A stretch of 64,000 nt of DNA, taken from positions 124,001-188,000 of the forward strand of contig CALSUB010000001.1 of assembly GCA_943789425.1 (NCBI GenBank). The letters are read 5' to 3'. Both the position numbers and the translations under genes were made by a program. The notes under the pieces were generated by a model. That model was not told the origin of the DNA. It was given only the letters and a program-made list of their open reading frames with translations, and ran no database searches. Below, piece after piece: positions 55,120 to 64,000 of the stretch (position 1 is the stretch's first letter; every line of letters starts with the position of its first letter). Source of the DNA: an uncultured Luminiphilus sp. Lineage in GTDB: Bacteria > Pseudomonadota > Gammaproteobacteria > Pseudomonadales > Halieaceae.

Positions 55120-57744
55120 CTACGCCACTTCGTCGATGATGGTCGCGGCAATGCGCTGGCCGTCCTCAGCCAGCTTTTGAAATGCCAGTACTCGGTCAAA
55201 GTTCATATAGCGATAGATCTCATCGGCCATGGAGTCGATTTTGACTGCGTATTCGAGGTATTCCGCAGGCGTCGGGAGCTTGCCTAGTAGGGCGCCTACC
55301 GCGGCCAGCTCGGCCGAGGTTAAATACACATTGGCACCTTCCCCCAGTCGATTGGGAAAGTTACGCGTAGAGGTCGACAGCACCGTCGATTTGGGCGCAA
55401 CGCGAGCTTGGTTTCCCATGCACAATGAGCACCCTGGCATTTCTGTGCGCGCGCCTGCACGTCCAAAGATGGCGTAATAGCCTTCCTCCATCAGTTGGTT
55501 CTCATCCATACGCGTGGGCGGGCAAATCCACATTCGCGTGGACACCGGCGCACCATGGGCCTCTAGAAGCTCGCCGGCCGCTCTGAAGTGACCGATATTG
55601 GTCATGCAGCTACCAATAAATACCTCATCGACCTTATCACCTTGGACCTCGGACAGCAGTCGCGCGTCGTCCGGGTCGTTAGGCGCGCACACGATCGGTT
55701 GATCAATCTCTGCAAGATCTATTTCAATCACCGCGGCGTACTCGACATCGTTATCTGCCGCGAGCAGGTTGGGATTGTCTAGCCAGGCTTCCATATTGCG
55801 TGCGCGCCGCTCAAGGGTTCGGGCATCGCCATAGCCTTCGGCGATCATTGACCTCAGTAAGACGATATTAGAGCGCAGGTACTCTGCAATGGTGTCCTCG
55901 CCCAGCTTGATCGTGCAGCCTGCGGCGGAGCGCTCTGCCGATGCGTCGGACAATTCGAAAGCTTGCTCAACAGTCAGTGAATCTAGCCCTTCAATTTCTA
56001 AAATACGGCCTGAAAAAATATTCTTCTTGCCCTTTTTTTCTACCGTCAGCAGATTTTGCTGTATCGCGTAGTAAGGGATGGCATGAACCAGATCGCGCAG
56101 TGTGACACCGGCGTTCATCTCGCCTCGAAAGCGTACCAATACCGATTCCGGCATATCTAGCGGCATCACGCCGGTTGCGGCGGCAAAGGCCACCAATCCG
56201 GAGCCGGCCGGGAACGAGATCCCCATTGGGAACCGGGTGTGTGAGTCACCCCCGGTGCCGACGGTATCGGGCAGTAGCATCCGGTTTAACCAGCTATGAA
56301 TAATGCCATCGCCGGGGCGCAGCGAAACCCCGCCGCGAGTGGTGATAAAGTCTGGAAGCGTATGCTGCGTATTGATATCAACGGGTTTGGGGTAAGCCGC
56401 GGTGTGACAAAAAGACTGCATTGTCAGGTCGGCTGAAAAGCCGAGACAGGCTAGATCTTGAAGCTCGTCACGGGTCATTGGCCCGGTCGTATCTTGGGAT
56501 CCCACCGTTGTCATTTGTGGCTCGCAATAGGTGCCCGGGCGAATACCTTCGACACCACAGGCTCGTCCCACCATTTTTTGAGCGAGTGTATAGCCTTTGT
56601 TAGATGCCTTAGGCGACGTTGGCTTTCGGAAAAGTTCGCTTTCTTCGAGCCCGAGTGCTTGCCTCGCTTTAGTGGTTAGGCCGCGGCCAATAATCAGGTT
56701 GATGCGTCCGCCGGCACGCACTTCGTCTAGTAGCACATCAGATCGAAGAGCAAACTCTGATACGACGTCGCCCGACTCAGACAGTATGACGCCCTCATAG
56801 GGCCGTATTTCGATGACGTCACCCATGCGGAGATGATCCACTGGGGCTTCAAATACCAGTGCGCCAGCGTCTTCCATTGTATTGTAAAAAATCGGCGCCA
56901 CCTTTCCACCGATACAAACACCACCGGCACGCTTGTTAGGAATGCCCGGTGTGTCATCACCAAAATACCAGAGCACCGAGTTCGTAGCAGACTTTCTCGA
57001 AGAGCCGGTGCCGACGACATCGCCGACAAAGGCCACGGGTAATCCGCTCGATTGAATCTCTTTGATCAACTGGAGTGGCCCTGTGGTGCCGGGTTCATCA
57101 GGCTCGATGCCGTCTCTGGCCATTTTAAACATCGCCAGCGCATGAAGCGGAATATCAGGCCGCGACCAAGCATCAGGAGCGGGTGAAAGATCATCTGTAT
57201 TGGTTTCTCCAGTGACCTTGAAAACGACCATTTTGAGTGAGTCTGCCACCTCCGGTCGATCGGTGAACCATTCTCCCGCTGCCCAGCTTTCGAGCACCGA
57301 TTGGGCATTTTTTGACCCGTTCTCTGCGAGTTGTTGCACATCATGAAAAGCGTCGAAGACCAAAATGGTCTGCTTCAGTTCTCTCGCGGCGCTGGCACCG
57401 ACTTCGTCATCGTCCAGTAAACCAATCAGCGTACCAATGTTGTAGCCGCCCAGCATGTTGCCGAGTAACGCGACTGCCTGCTCTCTATTAATGAGCGCAC
57501 ATGCTGTCTCTGCTGTTGCGATCGATGACAGGAAGCCTGCCTTGACGTAGGCCGCTTCATCTACACCCGGTGGAACCCGTTCCGTCAACAGTTCTATGAG
57601 AAAGCTTTCTTCACCCGCCGGTGGCGCTTGAATCAGCTCGACCAACTCTGCGACTTGCTCTGGCGACAGTGGGGCGGGTGGGATGTTCTGAGCGGCTCGC
57701 TCAGCCACGTGTTCTCTATAGGCGTCCAGCATAGGGTTCCTCAT
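55120..57744 (-). CDS. acnB: aconitate hydratase B
   Basis: AcnB interconverts citrate and isocitrate in the TCA cycle. The 874-residue product has the AcnB-specific N-terminal HEAT-like domain ([26 protein letters not shown]), the swivel domain with [18 protein letters not shown], and the catalytic core with [28 protein letters not shown]. The cluster cysteines lie in [16 protein letters not shown] and [14 protein letters not shown]. The domain order identifies AcnB rather than AcnA. Confidence 0.97.
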   Translation of the reverse strand: MRNPMLDAYREHVAERAAQNIPPAPLSPEQVAELVELIQAPPAGEESFLIELLTERVPPGVDEAAYVKAGFLSSIATAETACALINREQAVALLGNMLGGYNIGTLIGLLDDDEVGASAARELKQTILVFDAFHDVQQLAENGSKNAQSVLESWAAGEWFTDRPEVADSLKMVVFKVTGETNTDDLSPAPDAWSRPDIPLHALAMFKMARDGIEPDEPGTTGPLQLIKEIQSSGLPVAFVGDVVGTGSSRKSATNSVLWYFGDDTPGIPNKRAGGVCIGGKVAPIFYNTMEDAGALVFEAPVDHLRMGDVIEIRPYEGVILSESGDVVSEFALRSDVLLDEVRAGGRINLIIGRGLTTKARQALGLEESELFRKPTSPKASNKGYTLAQKMVGRACGVEGIRPGTYCEPQMTTVGSQDTTGPMTRDELQDLACLGFSADLTMQSFCHTAAYPKPVDINTQHTLPDFITTRGGVSLRPGDGIIHSWLNRMLLPDTVGTGGDSHTRFPMGISFPAGSGLVAFAAATGVMPLDMPESVLVRFRGEMNAGVTLRDLVHAIPYYAIQQNLLTVEKKGKKNIFSGRILEIEGLDSLTVEQAFELSDASAERSAAGCTIKLGEDTIAEYLRSNIVLLRSMIAEGYGDARTLERRARNMEAWLDNPNLLAADNDVEYAAVIEIDLAEIDQPIVCAPNDPDDARLLSEVQGDKVDEVFIGSCMTNIGHFRAAGELLEAHGAPVSTRMWICPPTRMDENQLMEEGYYAIFGRAGARTEMPGCSLCMGNQARVAPKSTVLSTSTRNFPNRLGEGANVYLTSAELAAVGALLGKLPTPAEYLEYAVKIDSMADEIYRYMNFDRVLAFQKLAEDGQRIAATIIDEVA

Positions 57745-57767
57745 TACGGCAGTGATTCAGCGCGCGG

Positions 57768-57773
57768 ATTATA
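57768..57773 (-). promoter_or_regulatory. -10 element for acnB
   Basis: On the minus strand a consensus TATAAT lies 24 bases upstream of the acnB ATG. A TTACTG about 18 bases further upstream could be the -35. The 155-base gap is shared with the divergent DUF1289 gene. Confidence 0.5.
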
Positions 57774-57867
57774 GCTTGGCTGATGTGCAATCAGTAAGGC
57801 GGAATCTTCATATATTAGGCATTCATTCGATCCATGTGCCCTAGGCGCCCGAGTGGTGGCGAGAAAC

Positions 57868-57876
57868 TGCTAAACT
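57868..57876 (+). promoter_or_regulatory. possible extended -10 upstream of the DUF1289 gene
   Basis: TGCTAAACT (TGn plus TAAACT) lies 24 bases before the GTG start, with AAAAGGAG as ribosome binding site between them. Confidence 0.4.
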
Positions 57877-57899
57877 CCCCGAGGTGAAAAGGAGCGTCG

Positions 57900-58388
57900 G
57901 TGTCTAGCTTAATCTCAATTAAAACCCCTTGTATTGGCGTTTGCTCCACCGGTATCGGCGATGTTGTCTGCCGTGGGTGTAAGCGCTTCGCCCACGAGGT
58001 GATCCACTGGAATGGGTACTCTCAGGAGCAAAAACGAGCCATTGACCAGCGCTTGGCACAATTTTTGGCCCTCTGTGTCGCCAATAAATTTCGCATCACC
58101 GACCTCAAGTTGCTGACCTGGCAGTTAGAAGTGCAGAAAATTCGCTACCAAGCCGACCATGACCCCTATTGCCATGTGTTTGTTTTGCTAAAGGCGGGTG
58201 CCACACAGATTACTGAACCTGAGCAATTTGGTTTCGAGGTGCTTCCTCCGTATCGGCAAGAGCCATTGGTCAAATTACGAGATGAGATCGATGAGGAATT
58301 CTGGGTACTGTCTTCAGCGCATTACGACCGTTATATCGCAACCACCGATCTGTTCGGCGACACTGGCATTGGGCAGGTGTCACCATGA
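57900..58388 (+). CDS. DUF1289 domain protein (YdhL-like) with C-terminal extension
   Basis: The N-terminal ~50 residues are a DUF1289 domain: TPCIGVCSTGIGDVVCRGCKRFAHEVIHWNGYS, with four cysteines probably binding metal. The following ~110 residues (FALCVANKFRI-like region to HYDRYIATTDLFG) are an extension not found in the short DUF1289 proteins. Function unknown. It starts at GTG and overlaps miaE by 4 bases, so it may share a role in or near tRNA modification; that is only contextual. Confidence 0.8.
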   Translation: MSSLISIKTPCIGVCSTGIGDVVCRGCKRFAHEVIHWNGYSQEQKRAIDQRLAQFLALCVANKFRITDLKLLTWQLEVQKIRYQADHDPYCHVFVLLKAGATQITEPEQFGFEVLPPYRQEPLVKLRDEIDEEFWVLSSAHYDRYIATTDLFGDTGIGQVSP

Positions 58389-59026
58389 GCATTGATGCCG
58401 TTTTGCTGGAACCCGTTGAGGATTTTCTACCCTGTGCAACGCCAGACAGTTGGCTCAGTGAAGCGCTTCAGCCGCATCAGGAGGCCACCTTGCTGATCGA
58501 TCACGCCAACTGTGAAAAAAAAGCTGCCGCAACCGCATTGAGCCTGATGCATCGCTACGCAGAACAGGGGCGATTACTCGATAAAATGTCGCGATTGGCG
58601 CGGGAAGAGCTTCGGCATTTTGAGCAGGTGTTGAAGCTGATGCGATCTCGCGACATCGTTTATGCCCCTCTCAGTGCGTCGAGGTATGCACAGGGGCTGC
58701 ATAAGGGAGTGAGGAAGCAGGAGCCGGGGCGTTTGGTCGATACCCTGATTGTGGGTGCGCTCATCGAGGCGCGCTCTTGTGAGCGGTTTGCGCGTTTGGC
58801 GCCGTCCTTAGGCCCAGAGCTGAAAGCATTTTATGGGTCGTTGCTGAAAAGCGAAGCCCGCCATTTCAACGATTATCTGACGCTCGCCAAGCCCTTGTGT
58901 GATGCACAGGAACTTGACCAGCGCTTGGCGTATTTTCGAGACTTAGAAGCTGACTTGGTACTGTCCCCAGACGCTGAATTTCGCTTTCACAGCGGCCCGC
59001 CTGGCGGTGTCACTGGATCAGCTTAA
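58385..59026 (+). CDS. miaE: tRNA-(ms2io6A)-hydroxylase
   Basis: MiaE is a diiron monooxygenase that hydroxylates the isopentenyl group of ms2i6A37 in tRNA. Diiron ligands are visible in HANCEKKAAATAL, AREELRHFEQVLKLM, ALIEARSCERF and KSEARHFNDYLTLA. The 213-residue length is normal. The 3' end overlaps the convergent lpxH gene by 17 bases. Confidence 0.94.
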   Translation: MSIDAVLLEPVEDFLPCATPDSWLSEALQPHQEATLLIDHANCEKKAAATALSLMHRYAEQGRLLDKMSRLAREELRHFEQVLKLMRSRDIVYAPLSASRYAQGLHKGVRKQEPGRLVDTLIVGALIEARSCERFARLAPSLGPELKAFYGSLLKSEARHFNDYLTLAKPLCDAQELDQRLAYFRDLEADLVLSPDAEFRFHSGPPGGVTGSA

Positions 59027-59726
59027 ATTGCTCTAAGGTGAGATCCCTGCCGTTTTCTCTTAACAGCCATCCCTGTTGAGCGCTCCAGTCACCCAGCACA
59101 ATACGCTCCCCTGACGCCAGTTGATGTCGAGCGGGGCGGTGGGTATGTCCGTGTATGATCGTAGCGACGTCATGATCGCTCATCAGCTTCGCAACGGCGA
59201 CAGCATTGACGTCCATGATGTCTTCGGGCTTGTTGCTCGCTGCATCGATGCTCAGCGCCCTGAGTTGCTGTGCGAGCTCCCGGCGCTCATCGATCGATTT
59301 TTCCATCATCTCGGCTTGCCAGTCCGGCGAGTGCACAAGGGTGCGGAATTGTTGGTAGTCGGCGTCGTCTGTGCACAGTGTGTCGCCATGAAGCACTAGG
59401 GTCGGTGCCCCCGCGACCTCCATGGCGGTCACGTCGGCCAGCAGGGTGCCACCGATATCGGTGGCAAATTGTTGACCGAGCATGAAATCTCGGTTTCCCC
59501 TGCAGACGAGAATCTCGCAGCCAGCGAGACTGACCCGTCGCAGCAGCTCTTTGACTCTCAGGGCAAAGGGGTCGTCATCGTCATCCCCGACCCATGCTTC
59601 GAAAAAATCACCCAAAATCACCAATGACTCGACCCCATGCTCGCGAGTCATCAGATTGTTGAGTCCCGTCTCTATGGACGGCGTTTGATCACTGAGATGC
59701 AAGTCGCTAATGAATAGTCGGTGCAC
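59010..59726 (-). CDS. lpxH: UDP-2,3-diacylglucosamine diphosphatase
   Basis: LpxH makes lipid X in lipid A synthesis. It is a calcineurin-like Mn2+ phosphoesterase with D8 and H10 in FISDLHLS, VILGDFFEAWVGDD, CRGNRDFMLG, VLHGDTLCTDD and the C-terminal IIHGHTHRPARH. Length 238. It follows ppiB by 12 bases, the conserved ppiB-lpxH order. Confidence 0.96.
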   Translation of the reverse strand: MHRLFISDLHLSDQTPSIETGLNNLMTREHGVESLVILGDFFEAWVGDDDDDPFALRVKELLRRVSLAGCEILVCRGNRDFMLGQQFATDIGGTLLADVTAMEVAGAPTLVLHGDTLCTDDADYQQFRTLVHSPDWQAEMMEKSIDERRELAQQLRALSIDAASNKPEDIMDVNAVAVAKLMSDHDVATIIHGHTHRPARHQLASGERIVLGDWSAQQGWLLRENGRDLTLEQFKLIQ

Positions 59727-59738
59727 CGTTGATCCACC

Positions 59739-60245
59739 TCACTCTGTGACTGAGATACTCTCGATAATAATCGGTTCAGTTGGGACGTCCTGGTGGCCGC
59801 CTTGGCTGCCAGTTTGCACGCAGCGAATTTTATCGAGTACATCCTCGCCTTGCGTGATCTTACCGAAGACGGTGTAGCCCCAGCCCTGCATGTTCTCGCC
59901 GGTATGATTCAGGAAGTCGTTATCTTGCACATTGATGAAGAACTGCGCTGTGGCGGAGTGGGGGTCTTGAGTTCGCGCCATTGCGATGGTGCCGCGTTCA
60001 TTTTTAAGGCCGTTGTTTGCTTCATTATCGACAGGCGCCTGAGTGGGCTTTTGCTCCATGTCGGTGGTGAAGCCGCCGCCTTGAATCATGAAATTATTAA
60101 TGACGCGGTGGAAAATCGTACCGTCATAAAAGCCACTGCTCGCGTAAGAAAGAAAGTTCTCGACGGTTTTAGGCGCATTGTCGGCGTCTAGTTCGAGTGT
60201 CATCTGACCGACGGTCGTGGCGATGGTTACGTGCGCTGCTGGCAT
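59739..60245 (-). CDS. ppiB: peptidyl-prolyl cis-trans isomerase B (cyclophilin)
   Basis: This cytoplasmic cyclophilin of ~168 residues contains [20 protein letters not shown] (catalytic region), [22 protein letters not shown] and [20 protein letters not shown] 60245 is the start; the upstream extension to 60329 has no cyclophilin character and would cross the divergent promoter region. Confidence 0.95.
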   Translation of the reverse strand: MPAAHVTIATTVGQMTLELDADNAPKTVENFLSYASSGFYDGTIFHRVINNFMIQGGGFTTDMEQKPTQAPVDNEANNGLKNERGTIAMARTQDPHSATAQFFINVQDNDFLNHTGENMQGWGYTVFGKITQGEDVLDKIRCVQTGSQGGHQDVPTEPIIIESISVTE

Positions 60246-60359
60246 GTCGTCCTCAATGGGTCGTTGGGAAAGCGCGAATCCTACCTGAGTTGTTGGGGGG
60301 TTGCGATCCCAAATTTGTATTAAACACACCGGGACGCCCTGCCATGGCCCGCAACGGAT

Positions 60360-60368
60360 TGGTATAGT
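60360..60368 (+). promoter_or_regulatory. extended -10 element upstream of glnS
   Basis: TGGTATAGT (TGn plus TATAGT) lies 26 bases before the glnS ATG in the ppiB-glnS divergent gap. Confidence 0.45.
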
Positions 60369-60394
60369 ACCGCCCTCAAATCAAGGGAGTGGGT

Positions 60395-62053
60395 ATGTCA
60401 ACGGAATTGCGCAGTAACTTTTTGCGTACACAGATTCAGTCTGATCTCGAGGCGGGGCGGACTGGCGAGGTGGTGACACGGTTTCCCCCTGAGCCCAATG
60501 GCTTTCTGCATATTGGCCACGCGAAGTCGATCACGGTTAACTTTGGCCTTGCCGAGCAGTTTGGTGGGCGTTGTCATCTTCGTTTTGATGACACAAACCC
60601 TGAGAAAGAGAGCCAAGAGTTTATCAACTCTATTCAAGAGGATGTGAGTTGGTTGGGCTACGAATGGAGCGGGGAAGTACGGTTCGCTTCGTCCTATTTC
60701 GAGCAATTTTATCAATGGGCGCTGCATTTAATTGATAACGGCTGTGCCTATGTGTGCGACCTGTCTGCGGAGGAGGCGAGACGCTACCGCGGCTCTTTGG
60801 TCGAGGCGGGCCAAAACAGCCCCTTTAGAGAGCGCAGCGCATCTGAAAACCGGGCGTTATTCGAGCAGATGCGCTCGGGAGTATTTGCCGAAGGTGCAAA
60901 GGTGTTGCGCGCAAAAATTGATATGGCCGCGCCCAATATGAATCTCCGAGACCCCATTTTGTATCGCATTCGTCACGTTGCACATCACCAAACCGGCACG
61001 GACTGGACTATTTATCCGACTTACGATTTTGCCCACGGACAAGAGGATGCGATCGAGGGGGTTACCCACTCGATCTGCACTCTCGAATTTGAGGACCATC
61101 GTCCTTTATATGAATGGTTTATCGAGCACTTACCGGTGCCTCATACCCCACGGCAGATTGAGTTCGCTCGACTTAACACGAGTTACACGATAACGAGTAA
61201 GCGGCAGTTGAAACAGTTGGTGGATGCTAATGTGGTGACGGGGTGGGATGACCCTCGAATGCCCACAATTGCAGGGCTGCGCAGAAGAGGCTATCCGGCG
61301 ACGGCGATCCGTCATTTCTGTGAGGAGGTTGGCACCTCTCGCTCCGATAGTATTGTTGATGTGGCGATGCTGGAGAGCGCGGTTCGCGATCACCTCAATA
61401 AGACGGCCGCTCGGGCAATGTGCGTGTTGCGCCCGCTGCGCTTGACCCTCACTAATTTGCCAAATGAGTCAGTGTTGTTGGTGCCCAACCATCCTGCCGA
61501 TGAGGCGTTTGGGGTGCGCGAGGTGACTTTTGGTCAGGATCTGTTCATCGACTGTCAGGATTTTAGAGAATCCGCCAACAAGCATTTTAAGCGGCTGGTG
61601 TTAGGCAAGCGCGTGCGGTTGCGAGGTGCGATAGTGATCGAGGGAGAGCGTTGTGAGACAGACGCAGAAGGCAATGTGACACACGTCTTCGCGCGTTGTG
61701 TCACGTTAGAGCCCGGTGCTGACCCAGACGACGGTATTAAGCCTAAGGGCGTCATTCACTGGGTATCAGCTGATCACTCTGTGCCGGCTGTGGTGAGGTG
61801 CTACGACCGATTATTTTCGCAGGAGGCACCGGGGCGTTGCGACGATATCTTAGAAGCAGTGAATCCGGAGAGTCTTGTGGTGATGCAGGATGCGGTGATA
61901 GAGCCCATGCTCGCTAAAGCGGTGCCTGAGCAGGTCTATCAGTTTGAGCGCGAGGGCTATTTTGTAGCCGATCGCTACGAGCATCAAAGCGAGGCACCTG
62001 TTTTCAATATGACCATTGGACTCCGCGATAATTGGTCTGCATCCAATGGCTGA
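60395..62053 (+). CDS. glnS: glutaminyl-tRNA synthetase
   Basis: This class I synthetase charges tRNA-Gln. The HIGH motif is in [17 protein letters not shown] and the KMSKS equivalent in [26 protein letters not shown] and [39 protein letters not shown] are signature stretches. The ~552-residue length fits bacterial GlnRS. ATG 60395 ([10 protein letters not shown]) is preferred to a GTG two codons upstream. Confidence 0.96.
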   Translation: MSTELRSNFLRTQIQSDLEAGRTGEVVTRFPPEPNGFLHIGHAKSITVNFGLAEQFGGRCHLRFDDTNPEKESQEFINSIQEDVSWLGYEWSGEVRFASSYFEQFYQWALHLIDNGCAYVCDLSAEEARRYRGSLVEAGQNSPFRERSASENRALFEQMRSGVFAEGAKVLRAKIDMAAPNMNLRDPILYRIRHVAHHQTGTDWTIYPTYDFAHGQEDAIEGVTHSICTLEFEDHRPLYEWFIEHLPVPHTPRQIEFARLNTSYTITSKRQLKQLVDANVVTGWDDPRMPTIAGLRRRGYPATAIRHFCEEVGTSRSDSIVDVAMLESAVRDHLNKTAARAMCVLRPLRLTLTNLPNESVLLVPNHPADEAFGVREVTFGQDLFIDCQDFRESANKHFKRLVLGKRVRLRGAIVIEGERCETDAEGNVTHVFARCVTLEPGADPDDGIKPKGVIHWVSADHSVPAVVRCYDRLFSQEAPGRCDDILEAVNPESLVVMQDAVIEPMLAKAVPEQVYQFEREGYFVADRYEHQSEAPVFNMTIGLRDNWSASNG

Positions 62054-63428
62054 TCTAAAGGTCTACAACACTGCGTCAGGGGTGAAGGAAGCTTTTACCC
62101 CAGTCGATGAAGGCCGCGTCACGATGTATGTTTGTGGCCCGACAGTCTATAACTACGCTCATATTGGGAACGCGCGACCGGTGGTGGTGTTCGATTGTTT
62201 ATACCGGCTCTTATCTGCACGCTACGGAAACGTCGTCTACGCCCGCAATATCACCGATATCGACGATAAGATTATTCAAGCAGCGGTAGAGCGAAACTGC
62301 GATATCGGCGAGGTCTCACGGGAGTTCACGACCGCTTATCGCGAGGACATGGCGCTGCTCAATGCGCTTCCTCCTTCGATCGAACCGATGGCCACAGAGC
62401 ATATTCCCGAGATGATTGCTTTGATTGAGCGTCTGATCGAGCGCGGCCACGCGTATGTGGAGGCGGGACATGCGCTGTTTGCTGTCGAATCAATGCCCAG
62501 CTATGGAGCGCTAAGCCATCGCAATCTTGACGACATGCTGGCCGGTGCTCGAGTGAAGGTGGCCAGTTATAAACGCCATTCGGGTGATTTTGTACTGTGG
62601 AAGCCCTCGAGTCCGGCTGAGCCTGGTTGGGAGAGCCCCTGGGGGCGAGGTCGACCGGGTTGGCACTTGGAATGCTCAGCGATGATCAGGGCGCATCTGG
62701 GAGAGAGCATTGATATCCATGCTGGCGGGCGTGATCTGATTTTTCCTCACCACGAGAATGAACGCGCGCAAAGCTGTTGTGCTTACGACGATGACTTCGT
62801 TCGCTACTGGATGCACAACGCTTATGTGGATATGGACGGGGAAAAGATGTCCAAGTCACTGGGTAATGTGCGGACTGTGCGAGAGTTGGGGGGGAGCTAC
62901 CCCGGCGAGGTGATGCGCTTCGCGCTGTTGACAGCTCACTACCGCTCTCCGCTTAACTTTTCTGTGGAAGTGTTGAACAGTGCGCAAGATGCTTTAGACG
63001 CGTTTTATGGTGCACTCAGGCCGCATACGGGGATCGACCCCGCGGAACTTAACGCAGTCGATACTGCGGTCTATGGTGCCTTGCTCGATGACATCAATAC
63101 TCCTGAGGCGATCGCCACACTGTACGCGGCCGCCAAGACGCTGAATAAGGCTTCTGACACTAAGGCGATTGCCGATGCGAAGGCAGAATTGCTCGTCGGC
63201 GGAACGCTTTTGGGACTTCTTAGCGAAGACCCCGAGGCGTGGTTTCAGCGAGGGGTTGGCCAGGAGGGACCTACCGCAGGAGAGATTGAGGCGTTGATAC
63301 AAGAGCGCTTGCTGGCGCGCAGCAGTCGCGATTTTGATCGGGCGGATGAGATTCGTCAGATGCTAGAAGAGCAGGGCGTGTTGCTGGATGATGGCCCCGA
63401 CGGCACGCAATGGCGACGTCGGGGTTAG
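62046..63428 (+). CDS. cysS: cysteinyl-tRNA synthetase
   Basis: This class I synthetase charges tRNA-Cys. The zinc ligand C30 begins [16 protein letters not shown], containing the HIGN motif. The second zinc region is [23 protein letters not shown] with FPHHENE, and KMSKSLGN is intact. ATG 62046 overlaps the glnS 3' end by 8 bases and matches the typical start (MADLKVYNT). Confidence 0.97.
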   Translation: MADLKVYNTASGVKEAFTPVDEGRVTMYVCGPTVYNYAHIGNARPVVVFDCLYRLLSARYGNVVYARNITDIDDKIIQAAVERNCDIGEVSREFTTAYREDMALLNALPPSIEPMATEHIPEMIALIERLIERGHAYVEAGHALFAVESMPSYGALSHRNLDDMLAGARVKVASYKRHSGDFVLWKPSSPAEPGWESPWGRGRPGWHLECSAMIRAHLGESIDIHAGGRDLIFPHHENERAQSCCAYDDDFVRYWMHNAYVDMDGEKMSKSLGNVRTVRELGGSYPGEVMRFALLTAHYRSPLNFSVEVLNSAQDALDAFYGALRPHTGIDPAELNAVDTAVYGALLDDINTPEAIATLYAAAKTLNKASDTKAIADAKAELLVGGTLLGLLSEDPEAWFQRGVGQEGPTAGEIEALIQERLLARSSRDFDRADEIRQMLEEQGVLLDDGPDGTQWRRRG

Positions 63429-63436
63429 ATGGCTCG

Positions 63437-64000
63437 TTAGGCGAGAGATTTTTCTCCCGACTGCACCGTTTGTTGAATGAGTGTGTTGATCGTCATTGGA
63501 CCGACGCCGCCGGGAACCGGTGTGATGGCGCTCGCTCTCTCGAGCAGTGGTTGCAGCTCAATGTCACCGACTCCGCCGGGGTGATAGCCGGCATCGACGA
63601 CCACTGCGCCGTCCTTGATCCAGTCTGCCCGGATGAACTCGGGTCTGCCCACTGCGCCCACGATCAGGTCCGCTTGGCGCACATGGCTCTCGAGATCGCG
63701 AGTTCGTGAGTGGCAGATGGTGACCGTGGCATTGGCTTCGAGGAGCATCATTGCCATCGGCTTGCCCAGGATGGGGCTCCGCCCGACCACGACGGCGTGG
63801 AGTCCCGACAGCGCGATCTCGTAGTGTTCCAGCAGACGCATGATGCCTTGGGGCGTCGCGCAGCCATAGGCAGACTCCCCCATCGCCATTCGTCCGAACC
63901 CTAGGCACGTCACGCCGTCGACGTCTTTTTCCAGCGCAATCATGTCAAAACATGCGCGCTCGTCAATCTGCGAGGGCACGGGGTGCTGTAGCAAGATCCC
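63437..64000 (-). CDS. folD: bifunctional methylenetetrahydrofolate dehydrogenase/cyclohydrolase, 5' part missing
   Basis: FolD oxidises methylene-THF and hydrolyses methenyl-THF. The gene runs off the window end; ~187 C-terminal codons are present. Visible: [12 protein letters not shown] (the conserved L-L-V/Q-Q-L-P-like stretch, here QHPVP), [31 protein letters not shown] (dinucleotide site), [30 protein letters not shown] and [16 protein letters not shown]. The cysS-folD convergent order is conserved. The catalytic lysine would lie outside the window. Confidence 0.95.
   Translation of the reverse strand, partial: GILLQHPVPSQIDERACFDMIALEKDVDGVTCLGFGRMAMGESAYGCATPQGIMRLLEHYEIALSGLHAVVVGRSPILGKPMAMMLLEANATVTICHSRTRDLESHVRQADLIVGAVGRPEFIRADWIKDGAVVVDAGYHPGGVGDIELQPLLERASAITPVPGGVGPMTINTLIQQTVQSGEKSLA

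Overview
The window is chromosomal DNA from a gammaproteobacterium, most likely a marine member of the Halieaceae/Cellvibrionales-Pseudomonadales group. This rests on gene order: leuCDB-asd-fimV-truA-trpF-accD-folC-dedD-cvpA-purF-metZ and lpxH-ppiB-glnS-cysS-folD are the orders known from Pseudomonas-like genomes, and the accessory genes (P450, Rieske oxygenase, diiron protein, GSTs, epoxide hydrolase, thioesterases) are typical of oligotrophic marine gammaproteobacteria. The genus cannot be fixed from sequence alone.

Layout. 0-4 kb: end of era, recO, cysM, mazG, adk and a lysine/alanine-rich histone H1-like gene closed by a strong terminator. 4-8 kb: a broken GST gene, a broken AraC regulator, and a diiron oxygenase-like protein with its 2Fe-2S ferredoxin. 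8.6-11.3 kb: a PepSY membrane protein facing a compact CsoR-type metal-responsive operon (csoR, beta-barrel-like protein, His-rich HMA protein, MerT-like membrane protein) with two matching operator palindromes. 11.3-18.6 kb: a thioesterase, then an MFS transporter divergent from a FAD monooxygenase / ATP-grasp ligase / cytochrome P450 / Rieske oxygenase series. This series is the best candidate for an undescribed pathway. 18.6-21.4 kb: GST, a small membrane protein, and an accessory patch of two small genes (ArsC-like phosphatase fold, GFA family), each followed by a copy of an unclassified ~145 bp repeat, next to tRNA-Arg(CCT). 21.5-27.5 kb: the selenium pair mnmH-selD, a lytic transglycosylase, an MDR oxidoreductase, yciH and slyX. 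27.6-33 kb: amidohydrolase, thioesterase, epoxide hydrolase and an unusual SRPBCC-SDR fusion. 33-39 kb: plsC, a methyltransferase, two lipoproteins and rlmKL. 39-55 kb: the large biosynthetic block for leucine, lysine/threonine/methionine, tryptophan, fatty acid, folate, purine and methionine. 55-64 kb: acnB, a DUF1289 gene, miaE, lpxH, ppiB, glnS, cysS and the 5'-truncated folD.

Quality caution. Single-base frameshifts interrupt recO, cysM, the H1-like gene, a GST, an AraC regulator, the diiron gene, an MDR gene, an epoxide hydrolase and a lipoprotein. All lie in the first ~36.2 kb, several are in homopolymers, and the last ~27 kb appears clean. Because near-essential housekeeping genes are affected, sequencing or assembly error is the simplest explanation, and loss of function should not be inferred from these breaks without checking reads.
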